This document shows positions 38,431-51,044 of a stretch of 64,000 bases of DNA, in pieces. The DNA comes from Eurosta solidaginis (Eukaryota > Arthropoda > Insecta > Diptera > Tephritidae). The stretch covers positions 558,001-622,000 of the forward strand of contig NW_027136908.1 in NCBI RefSeq assembly GCF_040869045.1, given 5' to 3'. A model generated the notes under the pieces. The model searched no databases. It worked only from the letters and a program-made list of their open reading frames with translations, and was not told the DNA's origin. Each line of letters starts with the position of its first letter. The first letter of the stretch is position 1. The translations under genes and the position numbers were made by a program.

Positions 38431-39185
38431 CAATAGATATGGACACTTATCCCTTTTAGTTGGATAACCCCATCCACTTTGACGTAGAAATTGAACCGTT
38501 AACGATAGAACTTTGTATCAGCCTTTCAATTAATACACACATAAAAACCTATCATCTGCAAAAACAAAATCGATTCTATCTTGCTTGGTTCAATATATAT
38601 GGATACTTATCCCTTTTAGTCGTTTAACCCCACCCATTTTGACGTAGAAATTGAACCGTTAATGATAGAACCTTGTATCAGCTTGTGGATTAATATACAC
38701 ATAAAAACCTACCATCTGCAAAAACAAAATCGATTCTATCTTGCTTGGTTCAATATATATGGATACTTATCCCTTTTATTTGGTTAACCCCACCCATTTT
38801 GACGTAGAAATTGAACCGTTAATGATAGAAGCTTGGATCAGCTTGTGGATTAATATACACATAAAAACCTACCATCTGCAAAAACAAAATCGATTCTATC
38901 TTGCTTGGTTCAATAGATATGGACACTTATCCCTTTTAGTCGGTTAACCCCACCCAGTATGACGTAGAAATTGAACCGTTAGCGATAGAACCTTGGATCA
39001 GCTTGTGGATTAATATACACATAAAAACCTACCATCTGCAAAAACAAAATCGATTCTGTCTTGCTTGGTTCAATAGATATGGACACTTATCCCTTTTAGT
39101 CGGTTAATCCCACCCACAATAGATATGGACACTTATCCCTTTTAGTTGGATAACCCCATCCACTTTGACGTAGAAATTGAACCGT
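38431..39185. repeat. Chimeric junction between the two 5.24-kb copies
   Basis: Two E monomers 686 bp apart (38431 and 39117) both carry AGTTGGATAACC. The second has the E front but then continues TTAATGATAGAAGCTTGG, an ordinary tail otherwise found in F units at 33949 and 38820. The switch lies between about 39150 and 39185, and from there on the sequence follows 33930 onward. This is what an unequal crossover between misaligned monomers would leave. Confidence 0.82.
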
Positions 39186-42100
39186 TAATGATAGAAGCTT
39201 GGATCAGCTTGTGGATTAATATACACATAAAAACCTACCATCTGCAAAAACAAAATCGATTCTATCTTGCTTGGTTCAATAGATATGGATACTTATCCCT
39301 TTTATTTGGTTAACCCCACCCACGTTGACGTAGAAATTGAACCGTTAATGATAGAACCTTGGATCAGCTTGTGGATTAATATACACATAAAAACCTACCA
39401 TCTGCAAAAACAAAATCGATTCTATCTTGCTTGGTTCAATAGATATGGACACTTATCCCTTTTAGTCGGTTAACCCCACCCAGTATGACGTAGAAATTGA
39501 ACCGTTAGCGATAGAACCTTGGATCAGCTTGTGGATTAATATACACATAAAAACCTATCATCTGCAAAAACAAAATCGATTCTATCTTGCTTGGTTCAAT
39601 ATATATGGATACTTATCCCTTTTATTTGGTTAACACCACCCACTTTGACGTAGAAATTGAACCGTTAATGATAGAACCTTGGATCAGCTTGTGGATTAAT
39701 ATACACATAAAAACCTACCATATGCAAAAACAAAATCGATTCTATCTTGCTTGGTTCAATAGATATGAATACTTATCCCTTTTAGTCGGTTAACCCCACC
39801 CACTTTGACGTAGAAATTGAACCGTTAATGATAGAACCTTGGATCAGCTTGTGGATTAATATACACATAAAAACCTACCATATGCAAAAATAAAATCGAT
39901 TCTGTCTTGCTTGGTTCAATAGATATGGACACTTATCCCTTTTAGTCGGTTAACCCCACCCAGTATGACGTAGAAATCGAACCGTTAGCGATAGAACCTA
40001 GGATCAGCTTGTGGATTAATACACACATAAAAACCTATCATCTGCAAAAACAAAATCGATTCTATCTTGCTTGGTTCAATAAATATGGATACTTATCCCT
40101 TTTATTTGGTTAACCCCACCCACTTTGACGTAGAAATTGAACCGTTAATGATAGAACCTTGGATCAGCTTGTGGATTAATATACACATAAAAATCTACCA
40201 TATGCAAAAACAAAATCGATTCTATCTTGCTTGGTTCAATAGACATGGACACTTATCCCTTTTAGTCGGTTAACCCTACCCACTTTGACGTAGAAATTGA
40301 ACCGTTAACGATAGAACCTTGGATCAGCTTGTGGATTAATATACACATAAAAACCTACCATCTGCAAAAACAAAATCGATTCTGTCTTGCTTGGTTCAAT
40401 AGATATATACACTTATCCCTTTTAGTCGGTTAATCCCACCCACAATAGATATGGATACTTATCCCTTTTAGTCGGATAACCCCATCCACTTTGACGTAGA
40501 AATTGAACCGTTAAAGATAGAACTTTGTATCAGCCTTTGAATTAATACACACATAAAAACCTATCATCTGCAAAAACAAAATCGGTTCTATCTTGCTTGG
40601 TTCAATATATATGGATACTTATCCCTTTTAGTCGGTTAACCCCACCCACTTTGACGTAGAAATTGAACCGTTAGCGATAGAACCTTGGATCAGCTTGTGG
40701 ATTAATATACACATAAAAACCTATCATCTGCAAAAACAAAATCGATTCTATCTTGCTTGGTTCAATATATATGGATACTTATCCCTTTTATTTGGTTAAC
40801 CCCACCCACTTTGACGTAGAAATTGAACCGTTAATGATAGAACCTTGGATCAGCTTGTGGATTAATATACACATAAAAACCTACCATATGCAAAAACAAA
40901 ATCGATTCTATCTTGCTTGGTTCAATAGATATGGATACTTATCCCTTTTAGTCGGTTAACCCCACCCACTTTGACGTAGAAATTGAACCGTTAATGATAG
41001 AACCTTGGATCAGCTTGTGGATTAATATACACATAAAAACCTACCATATGCAAAAACAAAATCGATTCTATCTTGCTTGGTTCAATAGATATGGATACTT
41101 ATCCCTTTTAGTCGGTTAATCCCACCCACAATAGATATGGACACTTATCCCTTTTAGTCGGATAACCCCATCCACTTTGACGTAGAAATTGAACCGTTAA
41201 CGATAGAACTTTGTATCAGCCTTTGAATTAATACACACATAAAAACCTATCATCTGCAAAAACAAAATCGATTCTATCTTGCTTGGTTCAATATATATGG
41301 ATACTTGTTCCTTTTAGTTCGTTAACCCCACCCACTTTGACGTAGAAATTGAACCGTTAATGATAGAACCTTGGATCAGCTTGTGGATTAATATACACAT
41401 AAAAACCTACCATCTGCAAAAACAAAATCGATTCTATCTTGCTTGGTTCAATAGATATGGATACTTATCCCTTTTATTTGGTTAACCCCACCCACTTTGA
41501 CGTAGAAATTGAACCGTTAATGATAGAACCTTGAATCAGCTTGTGGATTAATATACACATAAAAACCTACCATCTGCAAAAACAAAATCGATTCTGTCTT
41601 GCTTGGTTCAATAGATATGGATACTTATCCCTTTTAGTCGGTTAACCCCACCCACTTTGACGTAGAAATTGAACCGTTAATGATAGAACCTTGGATCAGC
41701 TTGTGGATTAATATACACATAAAAACCTACCATATGCAAAAACAAAATCGATTCTGTCTTGCTTGGTTCAATAGATATGGACACTTATCCCTTTTAGTCG
41801 GTTAATCCCACCCACAATAGATATGGACACTTATCCCTTTTAGTCGGATAACCCCATCCACTTTGACGTAGAAATTGAACCGTTAACGATAGAACTTTGT
41901 ATCAGCCTTTGAATTAATATACACATAAATACCTATCATCTGCAAAAACAAAATCGATTCTATCTTGCTTGGTTCAATATATATGGATACTTATCCCTTT
42001 TAGTCGGTTAACCCCACCCACTTTGACGTAGAAATTGAACCGTTAATGATAGAAACTTGGATCAGCTTGTGGATTAATATACACATAAAAACTTACCAAC

Positions 42101-43566
42101 TGCAATAACAAAATCGATTCTATCTTGCTTGGTTCAATAGATATGGATACTTATCCCTTTTAGTCGGTTAACCCCACCCACTTTGACGTAGAAATTGAAC
42201 CGTTAATGATAGAACTTTGGATCAGCTTGTGGTATAATATACACATAAAAACCTACCATCTGCAAAAATAAAATCGATTCTGTCTTGCTTGGTTCAATAG
42301 ATATGGACACTTATCCCTTTTAGTCGGTTAATCCCTCCCAGTATGACGTAGAAATCGAACCGTTAGCGATAGAACCTTGGATCAGCTTGTGGATTAATAC
42401 ACACATAAAAACCTATCATCTGCAAAAACAAAATCGATTCTATCTTGCTTGGTTCAATATATATGGATACTTATCCCTTTTATTTGGTTAACCCCACCCA
42501 CTTTGACGTAGAAATTGAACCGTTAATGATAGAACCTTGGATCAGCTTGTGGATTAATATACACATAAAAACCTACCATCTGCAAAAACAAAATCGATTC
42601 TGTCTTGCTTGGTTCAATAGATATGGACACTTATCCCTTTTAGTCGGTTAATCCCACCCACAATAGAGATGGACACTTATCCCTTTTAGTCTGATAACCC
42701 CATCCACTTTGACGTAGAAATTGAACCGTTAACGATAGAACTTTGTATCAGCCTTTGAATTAATACACACATAAAAACCTATCATCTGCAAAAACAAAAT
42801 CGATTCTATCTTGCTTGGTTCAATATATATGGATACTTATGCCTTTTAGTCGGTTAACCCCACCCATTTTGACGTAAAAATTGAACCGTTAATGATAGAA
42901 CATTGGATCAGCTTGCGGATTAATATACACATAAAAACCTACCATCTGCAAAAACAAAATCGATTCTATCTTGCTTGGTTCAATAGATATGGATACTTAT
43001 CCCTTTTGTTTGGTTAACCCCACCCACGTTGACGTAGAAATTGAACCGTTAATGATAGAACCTTGGATCAGCTTGTGGATTAATATACGCATAAAAACCT
43101 ACCATCTGCAAAAACAAAATCGATTCTATCTTGCTTGGTTCAATAGATATGGACACTTATCCCTTTTAGTCGGTTAACCCCACCCAGTATGACGTAGAAA
43201 TTGAACTGTTAGCGATAGAACCTTGGATCAGCTTGTGGATTAATATACACATAAAAACCTATCATCTGCAAAAACAAAATCGATTCTATCTTGCTTGGTT
43301 CAATATATATGGATACTTATCCCTTTTATTTGGTTAACCCCACCCACTTTGACGTAGAAATTGAACCGTTAATGATAGAACCTTGGATCAGCTTGTGAAT
43401 TAATATACACATAAAAACCTACCATATGCAAAAACAAAATCGATTCTATCTTGCTTGGTTCAATATATATGGATACTTATCCCTTTTAGTCGGTTAACCC
43501 CACCCAGTATGACGTAGAAATTGAACCGTTAGCGATAGAACCTTGGATCAGCTTGTGGATTAATAT
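39168..43566. repeat. 5.24-kb tandem duplication, second copy
   Basis: Second copy of 33930-38330. Private changes include GTTAACACC near 39634, CAATAAATATGG near 40079, and a C unit with GAACTTTGG and GGTATAAT near 42215. It lacks the two single-base insertions of the first copy, so its E spacings are exact (686, 686, 846). Its right end runs into the 2,286-bp HOR. Confidence 0.88.
41429..42800 (+). repeat. Core 8-mer Q-R-E-B-C-D-F-E, instance 6 (1,372 bp)
   Basis: Duplicate of instance 5 with the same ATAAATACC, CTGCAATAAC and CAATAGAGATGG marks, but C keeps TTAATG and carries GAACTTTGG with GGTATAAT. Its last E (42661) is the first of the series at 44947, 47233 and 51165 that keep CAATAGAGATGG. 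Confidence 0.85.
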
Positions 43567-43920
43567 ACGCATAAAAACCTACCATATGCAAAAACAAAAT
43601 CGATTCTATCTTGCTTGGTTCAATATATATGGATACTTATCCCTTTTAGTCGGTTAACCCCACCCAGTATGACGTAGAAATTGAACCGTTAGCGATAGAA
43701 CCTTGGATCAGCTTGTGAATTAATATACACATAAAAACCTACCATATGCAAAAACAAAATCGATTCTATCTTGCTTGGTTCAATATATATGGATACTTAT
43801 CCCTTTTAGTCGGTTAACCCCACCCAGTATGACGTAGAAATTGAACCGTTAGCGATAGAACCTTGGATCAGCTTGTGGATTAATATACACATAAAAACCT
43901 ATCATCTGCAAAAACAAAAT
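43441..43920 (+). repeat. Local triplication of a hybrid F/D monomer
   Basis: Three consecutive 160-bp units (43441, 43601, 43761) have CAATATATATGG and TTAGTCGG at the front and CAGTATGACG, AAATTG and TTAGCG behind. The equivalent place in the first 5.24-kb copy (about 38201-38360) has one such unit. The three differ at few sites: the first has ATATACGC, the second GTGAATTAAT, and the third GTGGATTAAT with TATCATCTGC. Confidence 0.82.
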
Positions 43921-46689
43921 CGATTCTATCTTGCTTGGTTCAATATATATGGATACTTATCCCTTTTATTTGGTTAACCCCACCCACTTTGACGTAGAAA
44001 TTGAACCGTTAATGATAGAACCTTGGATCAGCTTGTGAATTAATATACACATAAAAACCTATCATCTGCAAAAACAAAATCGATTCTATCTTGCTTGGTT
44101 CAATATATATGGATACTTATCCCTTTTATTTGGTTAACCCCACCCACTTTGACGTAGAAATTGAACCGTTAATGATAGAACCTTGGATCAGCTTGTGGAT
44201 TAATATACGCATAAAAACCTACCATCTGCAAAAACAAAATCGATTCTATCTTGCTTGGTTCAATAGATATGGACACTTATCCCTTTTAGTCGGTTAACCC
44301 CACCCAGTATGACGTAGAAATTGAACCGTTAGCGATAGAACCTTGGATCAGCTTGTGGATTAATATACACATAAAAACCTACCATCTGCAAAAACAAAAT
44401 CGATTCTATCTTGCTTGGTTCAATAGATATGGATACTTATCCCTTTTATTTGGTTAACCCCACCCACTTTGACGTAGAAATTGAACCGTTAATGATAGAA
44501 CCTTGGATCAGCTTGTGGATTAATATACACATAAAAACCTACCATCTGCAAAAACAAAATCGATTCTGTCTTGCTTGGTTCAATAGATATGGACACTTAT
44601 CCCTTTTAGTCGGTTAACCCCTCCCAGTATGACGTAGAAATCGAACCGTTAGCGATAGAACCTTGGATCAGCTTGTGGATTAATACACACATAAAAACCT
44701 ATCATCTGCAAAAACAAAATCGATTCTATCTTGCTTGGTTCAATATATATGGATACTTATCCCTTTTATTTGGTTAACCCCACCCACTTTGACGTAGAAA
44801 TTGAACCGTTAATGATAGAACCTTGGATCAGCTTGTGGATTAATATACACATAAAAACCTACCATCTGCAAAAACAAAATCGATTCTGTCTTGCTTGGTT
44901 CAATAGATATGGACACTTATCCCTTTTAGTCGGTTAATCCCACCCACAATAGAGATGGACACTTATCCCTTTTAGTCTGATAACCCCATCCACTTTGACG
45001 TAGAAATTGAACCGTTAACGATAGAACTTTGTATCAGCCTTTGAATTAATACACACATAAAAACCTATCATCTGCAAAAACAAAATCGATTCTATCTTGC
45101 TTGGTTCAATATATATGGATACTTATGCCTTTTAGTCGGTTAACCCCACCCATTTTGACGTAGAAATTGAACCGTTAATGATAGAACATTGGATCAGCTT
45201 GCGGATTAATATACACATAAAAACCTACCATCTGCAAAAACAAAATCGATTCTATCTTGCTTGGTTCAATAGATATGGATACTTATCCCTTTTGTTTGGT
45301 TAACCCCACCCACGTTGACGTAGAAATTGAACCGTTAATGATAGAACCTTGGATCAGCTTGTGGATTAATACACGCATAAAAACCTACCATCTGCAAAAA
45401 CAAAATCGATTCTATCTTGCTTGGTTCAATAGATATGGACACTTATCCCTTTTAGTCGGTTAACCCCACCCAGTATGACGTAGAAATTGAACCGTTAGCG
45501 ATAGAACCTTGGATCAGCTTGTGGATTAATATACACATAAAAACCTATCATCTGAAAAAACAAAATCGATTCTATCTTGCTTGGTTCAATATATATGGAT
45601 ACTTATCCCTTTTATTTGGTTAACCCCACCCACTTTGACGTAGAAATTGAACCGTTAATGATAGAACCTTGGATCAGCTTGTGAATTAATATACACATAA
45701 AAACCTACCATATGCAAAAACAAAATCGATTCTATCTTGCTTGGTTCAATAGATATGGATACTTATCCCTTTTAGTCGGTTAACCCCACCCACTTTGACG
45801 TAGAAACTGAACCGTTAATGATAGAACCTTGGATCAGCTTGTGGATTAATATACACATAAAAACCTATCATCTGCAAAAACAAAATCGATTCGATCTTGC
45901 TTGGTTCAATATATATGGATACTTATCCCTTTTATTTGGTTAACCCCACCCACTTTGACGTAGAAATTGAACCGTTAATGATAGAACCTTGGATCAGCTT
46001 GTGGATTAATATACGCATAAAAACCTACCATCTGCAAAAACAAAATCGATTCTATCTTGCTTGGTTCAATAGATATGGACACTTATCCCTTTTAGTCGGT
46101 TAACCCCACCCAGTATGACGTAGAAATTGAACCGTTAGCGATAGAACCTTGGATCAGCTTGTGGATTAATATACACATAAAAACCTACCATCTGCAAAAA
46201 CAAAATCGATTCTATCTTGCTTGGTTCAATAGATATGGATACTTATCCCTTTTATTTGGTTAACCCCACCCACTTTGACGTAGAAATTGAACCGTTAATG
46301 ATAGAACCTTGGATCAGCTTGTGGATTAATATACACATAAAAACCTACCATCTGCAAAAATAAAATCGATTCTGTCTTTCTTGGTTCAATAGATATGGAC
46401 ACTTATCCCTTTTAGTCGGTTAACCCCTCCCAGTATGAAGTAGAAATCGAACCGTTAGCGATAGAACCTTGGATCGGCTTGTGGATTAATACACACATAA
46501 AAACCTATCATCTGTAAAAACAAAATCGATTCTTTCTTGCTTGGTTCAATATATATGGATACTTATCCCTTTTAGTCGGTTAACCCCACCCACTTTGACG
46601 TAGAAATTGAACCGTTAATGATAGAAACTTGGATCAGCTGGTGGATTAATATACACATAAAAACTTACCAACTGCAAAAACAAAATCGA

Positions 46690-46950
46690 TTCTTTCTTGC
46701 TTGGTTCAATATATATGGATACTTATCCCTTTTATTTGGTTAACCCCACCCACTTTGACGTAGAAATTGAACCGTTAATGATAGAACCTTGGATCAGCTT
46801 GTGGATTAATATACACATAAAAACCTACCATCTGCAAAAACAAAATCGATTCTGTCTTGCTTGGTTCAATAGATATGGACACTTATCCCTTTTAGTCGGT
46901 TAACCCCTCCCAGTATGACGTAGAAATCGAACCGTTAGCGATAGAACCTT
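46690..46950 (+). repeat. Substituted segment within one 2,286-bp unit
   Basis: The two neighbouring 2,286-bp units are nearly identical until about 46690, where this one reads ATTCTTTC, ATATATGG, TTATTTGG and CTGCAAAAAC and the next (48976 onward) reads ATTCTATC, AGATATGG, TTAGTCGG and CTGCAAAAATAAAAT. Similarity returns by about 46960. A patch of about one and a half monomers replaced in phase suggests gene conversion. A private GTATGAAG lies just before, near 46435. Confidence 0.7.
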
Positions 46951-47112
46951 GGATCAGCTTGTGGATTAATACACACATAAAAACCTATCATCTGCAAAAA
47001 CAAAATCGATTCTATCTTGCTTGGTTCAATATATATGGATACTTATCCCTTTTATTTGGTTAACCCCACCCACTTTGACGTAGAAATTGAACCGTTAATG
47101 ATAGAACCTTGG

Positions 47113-50100
47113 ATCAGCTTGTGGATTAATATACACATAAAAACCTACCATCTGCAAAAACAAAATCGATTCTGTCTTGCTTGGTTCAATAGATATGGAC
47201 ACTTATCCCTTTTAGTCGGTTAATCCCACCCACAATAGAGATGGACACTTATCCCTTTTAGTCTGATAACCCCATCCACTTTGACGTAGAAATTGAACCG
47301 TTAACGATAGAACTTTGTATCAGCCTTTGAATTAATACACACATAAAAACCTATCATCTGCAAAAACAAAATCGATTCTATCTTGCTTGGTTCAATATAT
47401 ATGGATACTTATGCCTTTTAGTCGGTTAACCCCACCCATTTTGACGTAGAAATTGAACCGTTAATGATAGAACATTGGATCAGCTTGCGGATTAATATAC
47501 ACATAAAAACCTACCATCTGCAAAAACAAAATCGATTCTATCTTGCTTGGTTCAATAGATATGGATACTTATCCCTTTTGTTTGGTTAACCCCACCCACG
47601 TTGACGTAGAAATTGAACCGTTAATGATAGAACCTTGGATCAGCTTGTGGATTAATACACGCATAAAAACCTACCATCTGCAAAAACAAAATCGATTCTA
47701 TCTTGCTTGGTTCAATAGATATGGACACTTATCCCTTTTAGTCGGTTAACCCCACCCAGTATGACGTAGAAATTGAACCGTTAGCGATAGAACCTTGGAT
47801 CAGCTTGTGGATTAATATACACATAAAAACCTATCATCTGAAAAAACAAAATCGATTCTATCTTGCTTGGTTCAATATATATGGATACTTATCCCTTTTA
47901 TTTGGTTAACCCCACCCACTTTGACGTAGAAATTGAACCGTTAATGATAGAACCTTGGATCAGCTTGTGAATTAATATACACATAAAAACCTACCATATG
48001 CAAAAACAAAATCGATTCTATCTTGCTTGGTTCAATAGATATGGATACTTATCCCTTTTAGTCGGTTAACCCCACCCACTTTGACGTAGAAACTGAACCG
48101 TTAATGATAGAACCTTGGATCAGCTTGTGGATTAATATACACATAAAAACCTATCATCTGCAAAAACAAAATCGATTCGATCTTGCTTGGTTCAATATAT
48201 ATGGATACTTATCCCTTTTATTTGGTTAACCCCACCCACTTTGACGTAGAAATTGAACCGTTAATGATAGAACCTTGGATCAGCTTGTGGATTAATATAC
48301 GCATAAAAACCTACCATCTGCAAAAACAAAATCGATTCTATCTTGCTTGGTTCAATAGATATGGACACTTATCCCTTTTAGTCGGTTAACCCCACCCAGT
48401 ATGACGTAGAAATTGAACCGTTAGCGATAGAACCTTGGATCAGCTTGTGGATTAATATACACATAAAAACCTACCATCTGCAAAAACAAAATCGATTCTA
48501 TCTTGCTTGGTTCAATAGATATGGATACTTATCCCTTTTATTTGGTTAACCCCACCCACTTTGACGTAGAAATTGAACCGTTAATGATAGAACCTTGGAT
48601 CAGCTTGTGGATTAATATACACATAAAAACCTACCATCTGCAAAAATAAAATCGATTCTGTCTTTCTTGGTTCAATAGATATGGACACTTATCCCTTTTA
48701 GTCGGTTAACCCCTCCCAGTATGACGTAGAAATCGAACCGTTAGCGATAGAACCTTGGATCGGCTTGTGGATTAATACACACATAAAAACCTATCATCTG
48801 TAAAAACAAAATCGATTCTTTCTTGCTTGGTTCAATATATATGGATACTTATCCCTTTTAGTCGGTTAACCCCACCCACTTTGACGTAGAAATTGAACCG
48901 TTAATGATAGAAACTTGGATCAGCTGGTGGATTAATATACACATAAAAACTTACCAACTGCAAAAACAAAATCGATTCTATCTTGCTTGGTTCAATAGAT
49001 ATGGATACTTATCCCTTTTAGTCGGTTAACCCCACCCACTTTGACGTAGAAATTGAACCGTTAATGATAGAACCTTGGATCAGCTTGTGGATTAATATAC
49101 ACATAAAAACCTACCATCTGCAAAAATAAAATCTATTCTGTCTTGCTTGGTTCAATAGATATGGACACTTATCCCTTTTAGTCGGTTAACCCCTCCCAGT
49201 ATGACGTAGAAATCGAACCGTTAGCGATAGAACCTTGGATCGGCTTGTGGATTAATACACACATAAAAACCTATCATCTGCAAAAACAAAATCGATTCTA
49301 TCTTGCTTGGTTCAATATATATGGATACTTATCCCTTTTATTTGGTTAACCCCACCCACTTTGACGTAGAAATTGAACCGTTAATGATAGAACCTTGGAT
49401 CAGCTTGTGGATTAATATACACATAAAAACCTACCATCTGCAAAAACAAAATCGATTCTGTCTTGCTTGGTTCAATAGATATGGACACTTATCCCTTTTA
49501 GTCGGTTAATCCCACCCACAATAGATATGGACACTTATCCCTTTTAGTTGGATAACCCCATCCACTTTGACGTAGAAATTGAACCGTTAACGATAGAACT
49601 TTGTATCAGCCTTTCAATTAATACACACATAAAAACCTATCATCTGCAAAAACAAAATCGATTCTATCTTGCTTGGTTCAATATATATGGATACTTATCC
49701 CTTTTAGTCGGTTAACCCCACCCATTTTGACGTAGAAATTGAACCGTTAATGATAGAACCTTGTATCAGCTTGTGGATTAATATACACATAAAAACCTAC
49801 CATCTGCAAAAACAAAATCGATTCTATCTTGCTTGGTTCAATATATATGGATACTTATCCCTTTTATTTGGTTAACCCCACCCATTTTGACGTAGAAATT
49901 GAACCGTTAATGATAGAAGCTTGGATCAGCTTGTGGATTAATATACACATAAAAACCTACCATCTGCAAAAACAAAATCGATTCTATCTTGCTTGGTTCA
50001 ATAGATATGGATACTTATCCCTTTTATTTGGTTAACCCCACCCACGTTGACGTAGAAATTGAACCGTTAATGATAGAACCTTGGATCAGCTTGTGGATTA

Positions 50101-50798
50101 ATATACACATAAAAACCTTCCATCTGCAAAAACAAAATCGATTCTATCTTGCTTGGTTCAATAGATATGGACACTTATCCCTTTTAGTCGGTTAACCCCA
50201 CCCAGTATGACGTAGAAATTGAACCGTTAGCGATATAACCTTGGATCAGCTTGTGGATTAATATACACATAAAAACCTATCATCTGCAAAAACAAAATCG
50301 ATTCTATCTTGCTTGGTTCAATATATATGGATACTTATCCCTTTTATTTGGTTAACCCCACCCACTTTGACGTAGAAATTGAACCGTTAGTGATAGAACC
50401 TTGGATCAGCTTGTGGATTAATATACACATAAAAACCTACCATATGCAAAAACAAAATCGATTCTATCTTGCTTGGTTCAATAGATATGGATACTTATCC
50501 CTTTTAGTCGGTTAACCCCACCCACTTTGACGTAGAAATTGAACCGTTAATGATAGAACCTTGGATCAGCTTGTGGATTAATATACACATAAAAACCTAC
50601 CATATGCAAAAATAAAATCGATTCTGTCTTGCTTGGTTCAATAGATATGGACACTTATCCCTTTTAGTCGGTTAACCCCACCCAGTATGACGTAGAAATC
50701 GAAATGTTAGCGATAGAACCTAGGATCAGCTTGTGGATTAATACACACATAAAAACCTATCATCTGCAAAAACAAAATCGATTCTATCTTGCTTGGTT
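47113..50798. repeat. 3,932-bp tandem duplication, first copy
   Basis: Matches 51045-54730 at a constant offset of 3,932 (24 x 160 + 92) with no net indel. Rare private marks shared by both copies include CTGAAAAAAC, GATTCGATC, AAATCTATTCTG, AAAACCTTCC and GCGATATAACC. The only difference I noticed by eye is TTAGTG near 50388 against TTAATG near 54320. It ends next to a 320-bp local duplication (50481-50800, repeated to about 51045). Confidence 0.9.
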
Positions 50799-51044
50799 CA
50801 ATAGATATGGATACTTATCCCTTTTAGTCGGTTAACCCCACCCACTTTGACGTAGAAATTGAACCGTTAATGATAGAACCTTGGATCAGCTTGTGGATTA
50901 ATATACACATAAAAACCTACCATATGCAAAAATAAAATCGATTCTGTCTTGCTTGGTTCAATAGATATGGACACTTATCCCTTTTAGTCGGTTAACCCCA
51001 CCCAGTATGACGTAGAAATCGAAATGTTAGCGATAGAACCTAGG

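Larger units (their letters stand above)
42330..48976. repeat. 2,286-bp HOR (14 monomers, one E per unit)
   Basis: E monomers at 42661, 44947, 47233 and 49519 are exactly 2,286 bp apart (14 x 160 + 46), and 51165 to 53451 repeats the interval. Units at 44616 and 46902 match over about 2.2 kb (about 44480-46690 with 46766-48976). The first unit matches only over about 42330-43460 and then carries the F/D triplication instead. Diagnostic marks: CTTATGCC, CATTGG with CTTGCGG, TTTTGTTTGG, ACACGC, CTGAAAAAAC and GATTCGATC. Confidence 0.9.
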
